In this document: positions 32,084 through 43,495 of the stretch, piece after piece
Numbering within the stretch: position 1 is the stretch's first letter
Layout of the letters: every line of letters starts with the position of its first letter
Notes under the pieces: model-generated
The model's input: only the letters and a program-made list of their open reading frames with translations
Databases searched by the model: none
Told to the model about the DNA's origin: nothing
DNA from: Cryptomeria japonica
Taxonomy: Eukaryota; Streptophyta; Pinopsida; Cupressales; Cupressaceae
Direction of reading: 5' to 3'
DNA length: 64,000 bases
Assembly: GCF_030272615.1 (NCBI RefSeq)
Contig: NC_081412.1
Span: 104,210,796 to 104,274,795 of the forward strand
Translations under genes and position numbers: made by a program

Positions 32084-35080
32084 GACTGTGGGCTCTAAGA
32101 GGGACAGGGGGAGGAATTGCAGCCACAGCAGCAGCCACGGGGCAGAGTGTGGTCAGTAGAGACAGAATCTGGCGACACTCTAGAAACTGCACAAGGGGAG
32201 TTTCCCCAGTGCTAGACGAGCTACTGTAAGTGGCCCACCTCTAGAGCCACTTTGTTAGCTTGTACTTGAATCTGCATTAATACATTATTACAAATGCAAG
32301 CTTTAGGATAAAGTGAGACATTAATATCCAAAAAGATGTGAGTAAAAAGAACTGCATTTCTATCCTTCCAAGGAGTGAATAAGATCTCCATTTTGAAAGT
32401 ATTCCATATCTAGGAAAATTTGAAGGGGATTTTAGGCGAATCACCCAAAAGAGACATATGCCAAGAAAAGGGCTCAGGCTAAAAAGGCCAAAAAAAATCA
32501 TGGATCCACCTCCAGTACTGTTGAGCTCTTCTATAGAACCAGAAAATGTGCGTAAAAGTTTCTGGGTGACTACAAAAAGGGCACTGGGGATCAGGAACCC
32601 CCAAATGCTTAAGTCTGGAACCCAAAGGCAACCCTTGAAAAAGCACACACCAAGAAAAGTGTGCAATCTTGGGTTCAGTGGTGGTGGACCAAACAACAAG
32701 AAATCTGAATCGTTAGGAAGTTTGAGAAGACTACAAGTGCCACCACTGATTGAGAATATGGACCAGAGGCAAATGGGGAGCCAGCCAGAGATAACCCATT
32801 TTGGGTTTGTAGTTGGTGAAAGGAGTCCAAGGATACCATTTCCAATCTTTCCACCAAGGTCTGATAGACTGAATGCCAAGATTACGTAAAACATGTGAGG
32901 GTAAGGCCAAGACCAGAAGGTCATAAGTCTTTCGATCTAGTCAAGACAAACAAAAAATGGATCTGGAGGTCATCCCATGACCGGAGGCTCATAGAAGCTC
33001 TAGAAAAAAGATCCTTATGTGTTCTAATGTTGTGTTTGTGAAAACATAGAGCACTAACACCCTGGATTTTGGCCAGTGGTAACCCTTGCACTTGAAAAAG
33101 AGGTGACCACTAGAGGTTGTGTTGATTCATGGAGATCTCGTCATGAAAACCATCACCCGCCCATCAAAGCCAAGGCTTGATAGATTCCCAAGCACACCAG
33201 ATGCTTTTAGCAACAAAAGTACCCTAGATCTAAATAGGGTCTTTCATAATGATCAAAGTTTGAAAACCAATCCCCTTCCAAGCCGGCTTGTTGACGAGAA
33301 ATTCTGAAGAAATGCAATGCCGAAGAAGTATTTTTCAGGCCTCGTCGCTAGATAAGGCTCTAATTATCCATTTAGCACATAAGGTAAGCCTTTGTTTCTG
33401 GGTAGAAATAAGGTCGAGCCCTCTAGACTCCTTAGGAAGACAAAAATACTCCCAAGTGACCCTGTGGAAACCTTTATGGTTAGACCTAGAGGCCCAAAGA
33501 AAATCCTACAGAAGTCTTTCCAACTTCATGTAAGAGGCCTTAGAAGGAGCCCAACATGAAGAGTAATAGACATGGGTGGTAGTCAAAACCTTAGACCAAA
33601 TTTGGAATTTACCAGCCAGAGAGAGAGGCTTGGTAATCCAATAGGCCAACTTTTTCTCAATCCTAGCTAAAATAGCATTCCAAATATCCACAAGCAAATC
33701 TTGAAAGGCAAAGGGAATGCCTAGAAAGCGAAATTTTTTGCCATGATGAAGTCATTTCTAGTTGTATTGAATAATCCAAGGCAGAGCAAGAAGAGAAGAC
33801 TACCTATAATATTGCATCTTGTGTCATTGAATGGCCAAACCAGAAGCCAAGCAAAAGGTATCCACACATTGAAGAGTGGCCTGTAAATTGTCTTCTTCCT
33901 TAGTGAGAGTGAGGAAGGAATCATCCACAAAATAGCCATTGACAAGTTGAGAAGGTTACTCAGAAAAGGAGATACCATGGACACGCCCAGCAAAGATAAC
34001 ATTAGCAAGTAAGTAACAAAACCCTTTCATCGCAAGAACATATAAAGAAGGAGCCAAAGGACATCCCCGGTGAATGGATTTGAAAAGGCCAAAAGCCTCA
34101 TAGTGTCGGCCATTAATGGTGATAGAGGTCGAGGCATCTCCGAATAACATCTGGATAGACTAAATGAATCTGGAACTGAAGCCAAGGGATTTGAGCATAG
34201 CCAAGATAAATGGCCACTCAATGCGATCATACGCATTAGCAAAGTCAATCTTAGGAAATATTGCCTGTTGTTTAGAGCATCTGGCCCAGTCCATCCCTTC
34301 CCAAACAACAATAATACTATCCAGAATAAACCTAGACTTGATAAATCCAGTCTGCTCCGGACGAACAATAAGAGGCAAGAGATGATGAATCTTGAGAGCA
34401 AGGGCTTTGGCAATGATCTTGTATGAGACATTGAGCAAGGTAATAGGCCTCCAAAAGCAAATGTCCTCCGGGTCTCTAGCCTTAGGGATAAATTTGATAT
34501 TACCCTAGTTAAGCATCGCTCCTAGGGATTGGGAATGAAAAGCTTCAAGGTAGACCTTATGGAGGTCAGGACCAACACAAGGCCAAAGGGCTTTATAGAA
34601 TTCACAGGGGAATCCATCATACCTAGGGGCTTTATCATCCACCATAGAAAAAATGGCTTCCTTGAGATCATCAATGTTTAGTAAGAGATCACAGAAGGTC
34701 TGTTGAGACTCCGAAAGCCATTTGGGAACAACAGCTAAGCAATCTTGCAAAGCTTGGGCTCTGGCTGGAGAGTCTCCTTGCGTTGTGAACACCTTCTCAT
34801 AATGATGGACCTACGCTGTGAACACCTTCTCATAATGACGGACATACGCTATGAACACCTTCTCATAATGACAGACAAAAGCTTGCAGAATATCAGGCAG
34901 CTCGGTAAGAACAACCTACCCCTCTTTGATTTTCTTGATCCCAATAGAGGTATGACGGGCATGCAAAGCTAGGAAAAATTCCTTGGAGGCCCTACCGCCC
35001 ACCTTGAGCTAATGTAATCTGGCTTTGATTTGATCTCCTTTGGAAGAATGACTATCTGTAACTTATTTCTAATGGCAGAG
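32084..35080 (-). pseudogene. L1-like LINE ORF2: reverse transcriptase and C-terminal zinc region
   Basis: The - strand reads a non-LTR RT. The order is IFSMVDDKAPRYDGFPCEFYK, NIKFIPKARDPEDICFWRPI, LLNVSYKIIAKALA, PEQTGFIKSRFILD, DFANAYDRIEWPF, FKSIHRGCPLAPSLYVLAMKG, then the active-site box as YFVDDSFL. Toward the 3' end come the thumb-like GIPFAFQ, WASRSNHKGFHRVTWE and the zf-RVT block (PKIAHFSWCVLFQGLPLGSRL; CPFCSHPETFTHIFW at 32520-32600). Many stops and shifts interrupt it. A tripled 33-base repeat lies upstream of RT at about 34782-34880. The RT would act at the nick during target-primed insertion. This copy is dead. Confidence 0.88.
34782..34880 (-). repeat. 33-bp in-frame triplication within LINE ORF2
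   Basis: Three copies of a unit containing GAACACCTTCTCATAATGA (+ strand) lie between the endonuclease and RT domains, giving three copies of HYEKVFT on the - strand. 33 bases is 11 codons, so the frame is kept. Confidence 0.85.
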
Positions 35081-36130
35081 CTGGGCTAATCAAAGTTGCA
35101 GGTTAGAATCAAAAGGATTCAAGGCCAGAGATTTTGTGGTAGCACAAAGATCTTTGGTGGTCACGTCATACGACCACTTGTGGTATATGGCAAGCTGTCT
35201 ACCATAAATGCATAGAAACCTCATAGAGCGGGTAATGGCGTCATTCCACCACACAATCCAACCAGTGTGATGATGAGGCCTTGGCTCTAAATTCCAAACC
35301 CTTTGAATGTGGGCCATCGTGGTTTGATGATGCAGGAGAGATGTGTTGAGGTAAAAATGCATCTTGGAAGGACGTTGCCTAGTCGGATGCCATTCAATGC
35401 TATACTTTATGGGGAAGTGATCAAACATCGTCACATAAACAAGAGGAGTGACGGGCAGATCTTGATCTTTAGAAAAAGAAAAAAAAGATTGAGCAGTTAT
35501 CATAGCATGATCAAGCCTTTTAAGAATTATGTCAGAGTCATCTCTGAAATTAGACCAAGTGTGTCAGACCCCACCAAGGTGGTAGCTGTTGGTGTTGGGG
35601 TTGAAAAGACCTAACTTATTATGCATATAGCACCATGCTTCCCTCTCACCAACTATCTAGCGAAAAGGCAAAATTCCATCCTTATCGGTTGCCACCTCAA
35701 CCATATTGAAATCCCCACACATGACCCAAGTTGCAGGTGGTAGATTGTCAGCAATCCAGTGCCATAGGTGTGATCTATCAACTGCATCATTAGGAGCATA
35801 AACATTAATGATCCCAATGAAATGATTATCAATTGACAACATAACCCATACGACGTGCTACAGGGGATCAAAACCGTGAGAAATAACTACAGAGAGCCAA
35901 CGAGGCGAAATGAGTGTAGCAAGTCCACCTCGACTAGCTTCATGTTGGGAGGCAAAAACAAGGCTATACGGCCAAATAACATGACATGCAACATTGAGCA
36001 TCAAAACAACAATTTTGACTTCCTGAAGGTAGAGAACATTCAGACCTACAACACGTTGATGAGCATCTCAAACAGAATACTTTGTGGTGAGGTCTGTGAG
36101 ACCTCTAACATTCCTTGAGATGTAATTCAT
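35081..36130 (-). pseudogene. L1-like LINE ORF2: apurinic-type endonuclease
   Basis: ORF2 starts at ATG 36130 (MNYISRNVRGLTDL, the usual 'NxRGL' opening of plant LINE endonucleases). It continues with LYLQEVKI, GGLATLISPRWLSV, GIINVYAPNDAVDRSHLW, WVMCGDFNMVE (the D-F-N metal-binding box) and TWSNFRDDSDIILKRLDHAM. After 35503 the frame resumes with VTMFDHFPI, the S/D-H-x-P end of the fold. Internal stops show decay. The endonuclease nicks target DNA for LINE insertion. Confidence 0.85.
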
Positions 36131-36223
36131 GAAAAAACTTGCATATCTTCCTCGTTCACAAGAGAGGATAAGGTATTGTGCAAAAAATATGAACTCAAAA
36201 CGGGAAGAGAGTCCCCACCAGGA
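36127..36223 (-). pseudogene. LINE ORF1 tail, ending in an ATGA overlap with ORF2
   Basis: The - strand reads VIPGGDSLPVLSSYFLHNTL, then SSLVNEEDMQVFS and TGA at 36127-36129. The TGA shares bases with the ORF2 ATG (ATGA). Upstream the frame is closed by stops and no further ORF1 homology is visible, so the LINE seems 5' truncated near 36225. Confidence 0.5.
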
Positions 36224-36239
36224 ATAACTCGTCATTAAC

Positions 36240-36786
36240 AAAGCTAGATTTTTTTATGACGATTTGGATCCATAAATTTGAGCATTTTCAACCTCATCTT
36301 ATCTCTTATGTCCATGAATAAAGTAAGTCATTAAGTAATCTTGTGTCGAATAATTTAAAAAATGCATCTCATTTAAAGTTAAATATTAATTTTTTAAGCC
36401 AAAACTAAAATGAAATAGTCTAAAAAATTGAATCAACTACTTAAATTTGATAACTTTCCCAAAATTTAAAAATTACAATAGAAACAAGAATCTCTTAATG
36501 ACTAAGTCAAAAAAGGTGGTTGTTACAAACAAGAATGACCTATTTTCTACTAGTCCATATGGGCAACACCTCTCTTTTAATGCATATGAATGGAAAATCA
36601 AAAAGATTTTTATCCTCCCTATAAAAATAGAAAACCATTCAAACAAATTATAATGAAGTTGACCACGAGTAACCCATATGCCATTTTCAAAGTTAAACAC
36701 GGGAGATATTGAAGGAAAACAATATATTGTTTGCAATCATTTATTTAATCATCAGCTTATACAAACACAATAACAATGCAAGTCCC
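36240..36786. other. AT-rich spacer, 3' flank of aspartic protease gene
   Basis: No coding homology was seen. A - strand AATAAA at 36740-36745 lies about 40 bases past the protease stop and is a plausible poly(A) signal. Confidence 0.5.
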
Positions 36787-38163
36787 TCAACGGTCGCAGT
36801 TTTCTGGGACAATACCAAGACGAGAACCTGATACATCATAAACAATCCTTAACTTCTGTTGCTGATAATTTCCAATCACAGATATTGCCTCAGGCACAGG
36901 TCCTGCAGAAGCGAAAGCCAAACATATAGACCCAGTGTCATCCAAAGTAATCAAAACACTCTCCTGGGGAAGGGCCAAGTCCAATCCTCCTTGCAAATAC
37001 AAAGTAATTCCCGGAACCATAAAATTCCCACCAGATGGAATTCGATAGCAGGTATCAAGAAACATGACCGGATCAATCATGGTTGATTTCACCTGGCGAC
37101 GAAAAGAATCACGGACTTGACCATAAAGGGGATCGACCAATCGAGTAATAACAGTTCCCGAATCTATAACAGTGCCCCCTCCATTAGAGCTCGGCTGTGA
37201 ACTTTCCTTAGGCATGAAAAATCGCTCATTACCCACTGAAATTCCAACTAAGCCCACATAATAATAGGAGGGAAATCCAGCTGGGTTTGGTAGCAATGGC
37301 GTAAAGCGCAAGCCCTGTGTGGAACTCAGGCTTCCTTTTCCCAGGCTAAGAGTCCCTGAAAAACTCATCGAGTCTATGCTAGGAAGACAATATGAAAATA
37401 CCTTCCCATACATAGGCTCAGTCTGAGAAAGAAATGAAAGGGTTCCCCTTCCTAAACCGACCAAACCGGGTGCTTTTTCCAAATTTCCTCTCCGACCATT
37501 ACTGCACCCAAAAATGAATCTTGAAATGTGAACTTTGCCATTTTCTCCCGTTGTGAGCTCATCGGAGGACAACAGAGCCGTCACCCAAGATCCATCCGCA
37601 TACCCTCCACCGAACGCACACTTATTACCTTTCATGCACATTCCCTTCACTTGCCCACACTGAGCAGAAGAGCAGGACATGAGTTTGTATGTTGATGACT
37701 TTTGGGCCTCGAAAATCTGGTGGGTTTTGCAATTCGGGCATGAATTGCATGGGATCCATGCAACATCGCTTCCGGTGTCGACCATGGTGTGTATCATCTG
37801 AGCCGGAGTGCCAAAGCCCAGTTTAATTATGTAGTTTCCATTGTCTATGGCCGCTCCTGAAGCCAATGGCACTTCACCCTCTGCTTCAGTCTGACTAGGG
37901 TTTTCCTTTCGCTGAAATAATTGTTGCCGGTGGACATCGCTCTTCAACCACTCTGATATACGGCTAGATCTTGTGGAATTCAAGCTACGGAATGGAGATG
38001 CATCACCATGAATATTTATCAGAGGAAAACTTATGGTCCCGTTATTTGTCCTGGATATGATTGAGCCCATTTCCTCTTTCGATGATTGCAGTAACTTTGC
38101 TGAGGACGAGGACCAGCAACATAACGCTAGTAAAGCCAAAGATTGGAGAACCAGCAGGGCCAT
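36787..38163 (-). CDS. A1-family aspartic protease, secreted, single exon (458 residues)
   Basis: I choose ATG 38163 (MALLVLQSLALLALCCWSSS); the in-frame codons upstream contain no ATG. The first ~22 residues form a hydrophobic signal peptide. A propeptide follows, then the pepsin fold beginning NYIIKLGFGTPAQ. The catalytic Asps sit in VDTGSDVAWIPC (about residue 128) and VIDSGTVITRL (about 333). The Cys pattern CNSCPNC...CSSAQCGQ...CMKGNKC is that of plant nucellin/CDR1-like 'atypical' proteases. The end reads VIGNYQQQKLRIVYDVSGSRLG, the usual C-terminal block. Such enzymes act in the apoplast or secretory path. Frame and active site are intact and a TATA box lies 90 bases upstream. A damaged paralogue sits 3.2 kb further right. 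Confidence 0.93.
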   Translation of the reverse strand: MALLVLQSLALLALCCWSSSSAKLLQSSKEEMGSIISRTNNGTISFPLINIHGDASPFRSLNSTRSSRISEWLKSDVHRQQLFQRKENPSQTEAEGEVPLASGAAIDNGNYIIKLGFGTPAQMIHTMVDTGSDVAWIPCNSCPNCKTHQIFEAQKSSTYKLMSCSSAQCGQVKGMCMKGNKCAFGGGYADGSWVTALLSSDELTTGENGKVHISRFIFGCSNGRRGNLEKAPGLVGLGRGTLSFLSQTEPMYGKVFSYCLPSIDSMSFSGTLSLGKGSLSSTQGLRFTPLLPNPAGFPSYYYVGLVGISVGNERFFMPKESSQPSSNGGGTVIDSGTVITRLVDPLYGQVRDSFRRQVKSTMIDPVMFLDTCYRIPSGGNFMVPGITLYLQGGLDLALPQESVLITLDDTGSICLAFASAGPVPEAISVIGNYQQQKLRIVYDVSGSRLGIVPENCDR

Positions 38164-38251
38164 GGCTAAAACCCTCACTTCCTTCTTTGGTGCTATTAGA
38201 CAAGGGCGATAAACTACCTTCTCATACGATGAGAAAGAAATGGTGGAGGGC

Positions 38252-38259
38252 TATATATA
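38252..38259 (-). promoter_or_regulatory. TATA box of the aspartic protease gene
   Basis: CTATATATAG, about 90 bases upstream of ATG 38163. The paralogue has TATATATA in a matching place (42839-42846) with shared flanks (GCCCTCCACC, GGTGC / GGTCC). Confidence 0.7.
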
Positions 38260-38431
38260 GGCACCGTACTTCCTCATGCAATAAATGCAATCCGCTTGTC
38301 TCGTTGTACGCATTGCACATATGTAGTAATCTCAGACGATTGGGTATTTTCATCATCTTTAATTGGTTATTCAATAGAGTAGAGAAATAAATCACTTAGA
38401 ACAAAAGCTAACCTGCTTAGAAGAGGTGTTT

Positions 38432-38515
38432 CTCACGGTTGTAAATGGGAAAAACCCATGCTCACGGTTGTAAATGGAAAAACCCATGCTCACGGTTGTA
38501 AATGGGAAAAACGAT
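38432..38515 (+). repeat. Three tandem copies of a 28-29-bp unit
   Basis: CTCACGGTTGTAAATGGGAA plus the tail AAACCCATG is repeated at 38432, 38461 and 38489. The third copy ends ACGATG. It lies upstream of the protease promoter. Confidence 0.95.
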
Positions 38516-39109
38516 GTGCATAGAAATTCAGATGTTGTCTATAACTGTCAAACAAAAAATAAAATAAAAAATTTAGGTCTAATTATCCTTCTTAATGATG
38601 GTCGTTTTTTTAATTGGCTATTTAGTATGAGTAGAGAAATAAATGACTTATAACAAAAACTAAGCTGTTTAGAAGATGTGTTTCTCAATCTAAACAAAAA
38701 TAATGATTTTTTTTTATCTAATTATCCTTATTAATGATAATTGGTTTTTTATAAATAGTAAAACCAATATCAAAAGGTAAAACTAGTATACTTATATTTA
38801 AAAAACAAATGAAATCCAATTTCTTCTTTATAAAGTGGGTCTATTTTTGGAAAACAAATCAAATCCAATTTTTATTTTTGAAAACAAAAAGATCTAGTTT
38901 GTCTGGTGTTGTCTACTTTTTACTTTTCTTACATCAATTTTGGTAACCTCCTATAAACCTTGTAGAACATTTGTGGACCAAATAAATATGTAAACGACCT
39001 ATATTTTTATTTATTTATTTCAGGACTTCCTAACTATAAAATTTTATAGTTAATATTTATAGTATAAATTTTTTATTAATTCATATTAATAAATATCAAT
39101 AATCATCAT
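38516..39109. other. AT-rich intergenic DNA
   Basis: No gene or repeat family was recognised. Two related strings (about 38383-38445 and 38625-38700; ATAAATCACTTAGAACAAAAG and relatives) suggest a local duplication. Confidence 0.4.
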
Positions 39110-39780
39110 AATAATTGTAAACATCTAAATAATCCTTTAATTAAATAAATATTTCTTATTTATTTAATTAATTCATTAGCCTTTTCTACTATTAAATAAA
39201 TATATTATTTATTTAATTTACTAAGCCTCTTCTTTTTAATTTAAATGATTGTTTATTATTTATTTAATATCATCCATCTTTCTCAAATTAAATAAATATT
39301 TTATTTATTGAATTTATGTAGCCTTTCCTCTATTAACTAAATAAATAATTTTATTTATTTAATTTATTTATTTAGATATTTCTTCTTATATACATGACAA
39401 TGTGTCTCCTTTAATACCTACTCCTCAATCTTAGCCCTCCATTTCATCTCTAACCTCTTAATCCAAACCCTTTATTTTTAGGATGATCTCTATAAAAGAA
39501 GCTTCCTCCTCTCATTTTTCATATAGCATACTTGGAGTATACTATCAAAATCACTCTAGAAATACAAAATCATCATAGCTATACAAGATGATAAGCATAT
39601 TTGTTCTTTCTTTAGCTCTTGTGCAACAACAACATAAATCTAAGAGAAACATCAAGTGCAAGGTCATGGATGATAGGAGAACAATGGATTTATATAAATG
39701 GTAGATCTCTATTAATGTTGTGTTGAATTAGTTTGTAGATCTTAGGTTAGTGGTTAGATATCCTTAGGGTTTAGAAATAG
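39110..39780 (+). repeat. Degenerate solo LTR of Tat type
   Basis: Blocks of TTTATTTAATTAATT-like sequence are followed by CAATCTTAGCCCTCCATTTC, TATAAAAG (39491-39498) and TTAGCTCTTGTGCA, in that order. The Tat-A LTR has the same order on its sense strand (CAATCTTATCCCTCCATTTC, TATATAAG, GAGCTCTTGTGCA). No internal region is nearby. Confidence 0.55.
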
Positions 39781-39952
39781 GATTCAAATTTGACATAAAA
39801 GATAATTAATTAAATAAATAATAATTGATTAAAAATAATAAATAAAAATATTTATGATAATAATTGAATATTATATGATATTATAATAAAATAAAGATAA
39901 AACAAAAATAAATTAAACTTAAGAAATATATTTAAGAAAAAATAGTTTCGTC

Positions 39953-40066
39953 GTCAGACATGTAGTGTCGTAGTTTAAACACTTCGTTGGTGAAGCGGCT
40001 ACCAAGATTCAAATCCCTGCTAGGCCATTGTGCTCGCAAGGCCTTGTGCAAATTTAAGAGGATTTC
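39953..40066 (+). repeat. SINE-like element, copy 1
   Basis: GTAGTGTCGTAGTTTAAAC followed by ACCAAGATTCAAATCCCTGC resembles the A and B boxes of a tRNA-derived SINE (B-box-like GATTCAAATCC). Related copies lie at 43225-43495 and 45417-45500. Confidence 0.4.
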
Positions 40067-41355
40067 ATTCCTTCTATGACATTTCTTTCTAATACTCTCT
40101 CAAATAAAAAAGGAATGCCCAACCATTTTAAAGAAATAGTCACTTTGTCTTGAATGCATCAACAAAACCTTTTTCTTTATATTCATTGTGATTCTTAATA
40201 AATTATCAAGTTAGTAAATCTAAATAGAAATAGCAATTAATTTGCTAGAATAAATAGAAGACTCGATTAGAATATTGCTCCCAATTATGGGTTAATCATT
40301 AATCTTGGACTTTGTCAAAGATGAAAAAAATCATATGTCGTAGCTATTCATTACTTAAGAAATATATAGTGTATTTTTTTCTTTAAAATGTGTAAAGGTT
40401 TTGTGTTCTAGTTATTATTGTATGTATTCATTGATATTATTTTTTATTTATTAAAAACTAATTAAATGATCAATAGAGAGCTATTAAGTTAGTTTTTATT
40501 TGACAAAAATCACATATTGTATAATGTAGAATTTTGTCTCCGATAAATATATAATAGTAAAAGTCACATGTAGATGGATTGGGAGTGCAACTAATTGTTA
40601 TTTTATATATATATATATATAAAAGGAAAGAACACATATGCTAATTTGAAATAAATGATCAAACTCTTAAAGAAAGTACTATTTGAACCTTCTTGATAGG
40701 ATTGCTAACTTTTTAGTAATATCATTAGAAAGCTTGTAATTATCATTTTATAATTGATAAAGAGTTTGATAGTATTAATTTTGATTTATTACTAAACTAG
40801 TAGGTTAATCTCATTAACAACCAATTCATAATTTAAAAATAGTATATGTTTGGTTATGAATTGTGGAAAAAATTTTACTTATTATCATTTGACTGATTAT
40901 TGCTACTCTCACTTAGTTATCAAATAAGAGTTGATTATGATAAATGAATTTTATGAACAAAAGACTAAACACAGTCTAATTACTTTGATTACCCTACTAT
41001 CAATATGAAATTGAAATATTTCTTAAGGTTGCCAAAATGAGATAGTTTTCCTAAGGTTGTCAAAATGAAACAGTTTTCTTGTATTGAATTATCTTTTTCT
41101 CTAAAATGTTACTAATATCATAATTTCTCCTAAGTAAATTATAGAGTACTTTCTATTGATAGGCTAGCCATATGATAGTGTTAGCCATATGATAGTGTTA
41201 TTGCAGAAACCCTATTATAGGCATATGATCAATAGGGTCTTATGAAGTTTATTATTATATGGTGCTAATAATTACATTATGAAAAAGTTTACAATGGCAT
41301 GCTGTTCTTTGAAGAACTTCATTTAGTGCTACAAAGTATTAAGAACCAAACTCCC
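40067..41355. other. AT-rich intergenic DNA with a short (AT)n tract
   Basis: There is no coding homology. A short AT run lies at about 40603-40620, and an imperfect direct repeat of TAGCCATATGATAGTGTTA lies at about 41165-41200. Confidence 0.4.
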
Positions 41356-42727
41356 TCAACGGCCGCAGTTTTCTTGGGCAATACCAATTCGAGAACCTGG
41401 TACATCATACACGATCCTTAACTTGTGTTGCTGAGTATTCCCAAACACGGAAAACCCACTTCCTGCAGAAGTGAAAGCAAAACATACATCGGACCATTCT
41501 TGTTTCTCATCCACAGTAATCAAAACATTCTCCTGGGGAATATCCAAGAACAACTTTCCTTGACAATGCAAAACAACTCTCGGAGCCACGACATTTTCAC
41601 CAGATGGAATTCGATAGCAGGTATCAAGAATCCTGAAGGGCTCAATCCTGGTTAATTTCATCTGGCGACGAAAAGAATCACGGACTTGACTGTAAAAAGG
41701 CTTGACCAATCGAGTAAACGCAGTTCCCGAGTCTATAAGCATGCCCAATCCTGTTGGAGTGGACTGTGAATATTCCGGAGGCATGAGGAAGTGGTCATTA
41801 CCGACTCTAATTGCAACTAAGCCCACGAAATAAGAGAATTGATAGTTTTGTAGCAGTCGCGTGAAGCTCAAACCCTGTGTGGAACTCAGGATTCCTTTCC
41901 CCGGGCTGAGAGTCCCTGAAAAAACCTTCGAGTCTATGCTAGGAAGACAATATGAAAATACCTTCCCAAACATAGACTCAGTCTGAGAAAGAAAGGAAAG
42001 TTCTGAACCACTTCCTAAACCGATCACACCGGGTGCATCTTCTAAAATTCCTCTCCGAACAGTACTGCACCCAAAAATGAAACTGGAAAGATAAAAATTT
42101 CCTTCCATGGTGAGTTCATCGGAGGACAAGAGAGCGTCCGTCTTGGATTCATCCGCATACTTATCCGCATAAGTTATACTGAACGTACATATATCATCTC
42201 CCGTACTGCAGATTGCATCCGTTTGCAGACACTGATCAGAAACACAGGGCATTTGCTTGAATGTAGATGACTTTTGGGACTCAAAAAGCTGTGGGGTTTT
42301 GCAATTGTTGCAAGATTTGCATGGGATCCATGCAACAATTTCTACCGTATCCACTATGGCGTACATGTTCTGAGCGGGAGTGCCAAAGCCCAGTTTAATT
42401 ATGTACTTTCCATTCAACGTGGCCGCTCCTGAAGCCAATGGAACGTGGGTCTGATTAGGGTTTTCCTTTCGCTGAAATAATGCTTGTTGGCGATGGGTGT
42501 CGCTCTTCGGCCACTCTGTTATGCGGCTCGATCATTGTGGAATCGGAAAGACGGAATGGAGAAGCATCACTATGAATGTTGATCAGAGGATAAGTTATGA
42601 CCCCGGCATTTGTCGTGGATATGTTTGAGCCCACTTCCTCTTTGAAGGATTGCAGTAACTCTGCTGAGGATGAGGACCAGCAAGATAACGATAGTAATGC
42701 CAATGACAGAAGGGCAAGCAGTGCCAT
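41356..42727 (-). pseudogene. Aspartic protease paralogue, frameshifted, active site altered
   Basis: This is a tandem copy of the 36787 gene in the same orientation. The N-terminal part (ATG 42727, MALLALLSLALLSLSCWSS to 42455) and the main part (42438-41356, ASGAATLNGKYIIKLGFGTP) are in different frames. One extra base near 42530-42540, relative to the intact gene, explains the shift. The first catalytic box VDTGSD of the intact copy is VDTVEI here, so the Gly and Ser that shape the active site are gone. The second box LIDSGTAFTRL is kept. Four codons (AEGE region) are also missing before PLASGAA. The rest of the fold and the Cys residues are well preserved. It is probably a pseudogene, but a truncated non-catalytic product cannot be excluded. 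Confidence 0.88.
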
Positions 42728-42838
42728 GGCTTAAAAAAATCCTCACTTCCTTTTTCAGTGCTGTTAGAGAAGGGCGATAAACTGCCTTCTCATACAATGA
42801 GGAAGTAACGGTGGAGGGCTCTTGACCCAGAATATGAG

Positions 42839-42846
42839 TATATATA
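42839..42846 (-). promoter_or_regulatory. TATA box of the protease paralogue
   Basis: TATATATA, about 110 bases before ATG 42727, in sequence similar to the promoter of the intact gene. Confidence 0.6.
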
Positions 42847-43224
42847 AGGACCGTACTTCTGCATGCAATACCGTCATTTTTAATAGGTTATCTAATACCA
42901 GTAAAGAAATAAATTGCTTGACAACTAAAGTAAACATTATTATGTGATGAGGTGTTTTTCAGTTCATTATGCGAAGAACCCGTGTACATGGAAACCCAAA
43001 AATAGTACATAACTGTAAAAACAATATTTATTTTCCTTCTTCTGTTACAATAGTGAACAAAACTGACTACAAGGAAAGAACACATACATCTATCTTTATT
43101 AATGATAGTTGATGTTTTTTTTATATTTGATTAAAAAAAATATTTAAAAATTTATGGTCTTTATATTTTATTTTATGTTGACTATGCCTTCATATAAAAT
43201 AAGTATCAATAACAATTATAATAA

Positions 43225-43495
43225 ATTAACAAATGGGGTTAATCTCATAGTGTGTTGGTTATGTGGTAGTGGTGTTGTTATTTTATACTCTAGATGTATC
43301 TCCGTGATCTAATCTAGCACCCAACCTACCTTACCCTAGACTTACTTACTACCAATGTGGTAGTGGTGTAGTTGTGCCCACCAAGATTCAAACCTTGCTA
43401 GGCATGTGTTGGTTATGTGGTAATGATGTTGTTATGCCCACTAAGATTCAAACCTCTCTAGACCATTGCAATTGCAAACTTGTACCTTACTCATC
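43225..43495 (+). repeat. SINE-like element, tandem copies
   Basis: Units of the form ATGTGGTAGTGGTGT, then TGTGCCCACCAAGATTCAAA, then CCTTGCTAGGC occur twice in full (about 43350-43410 and 43410-43465), after a diverged head at 43245. The second ends CTAGACCATTGCAATTGC, like copy 1 (CTAGGCCATTG). Confidence 0.45.
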
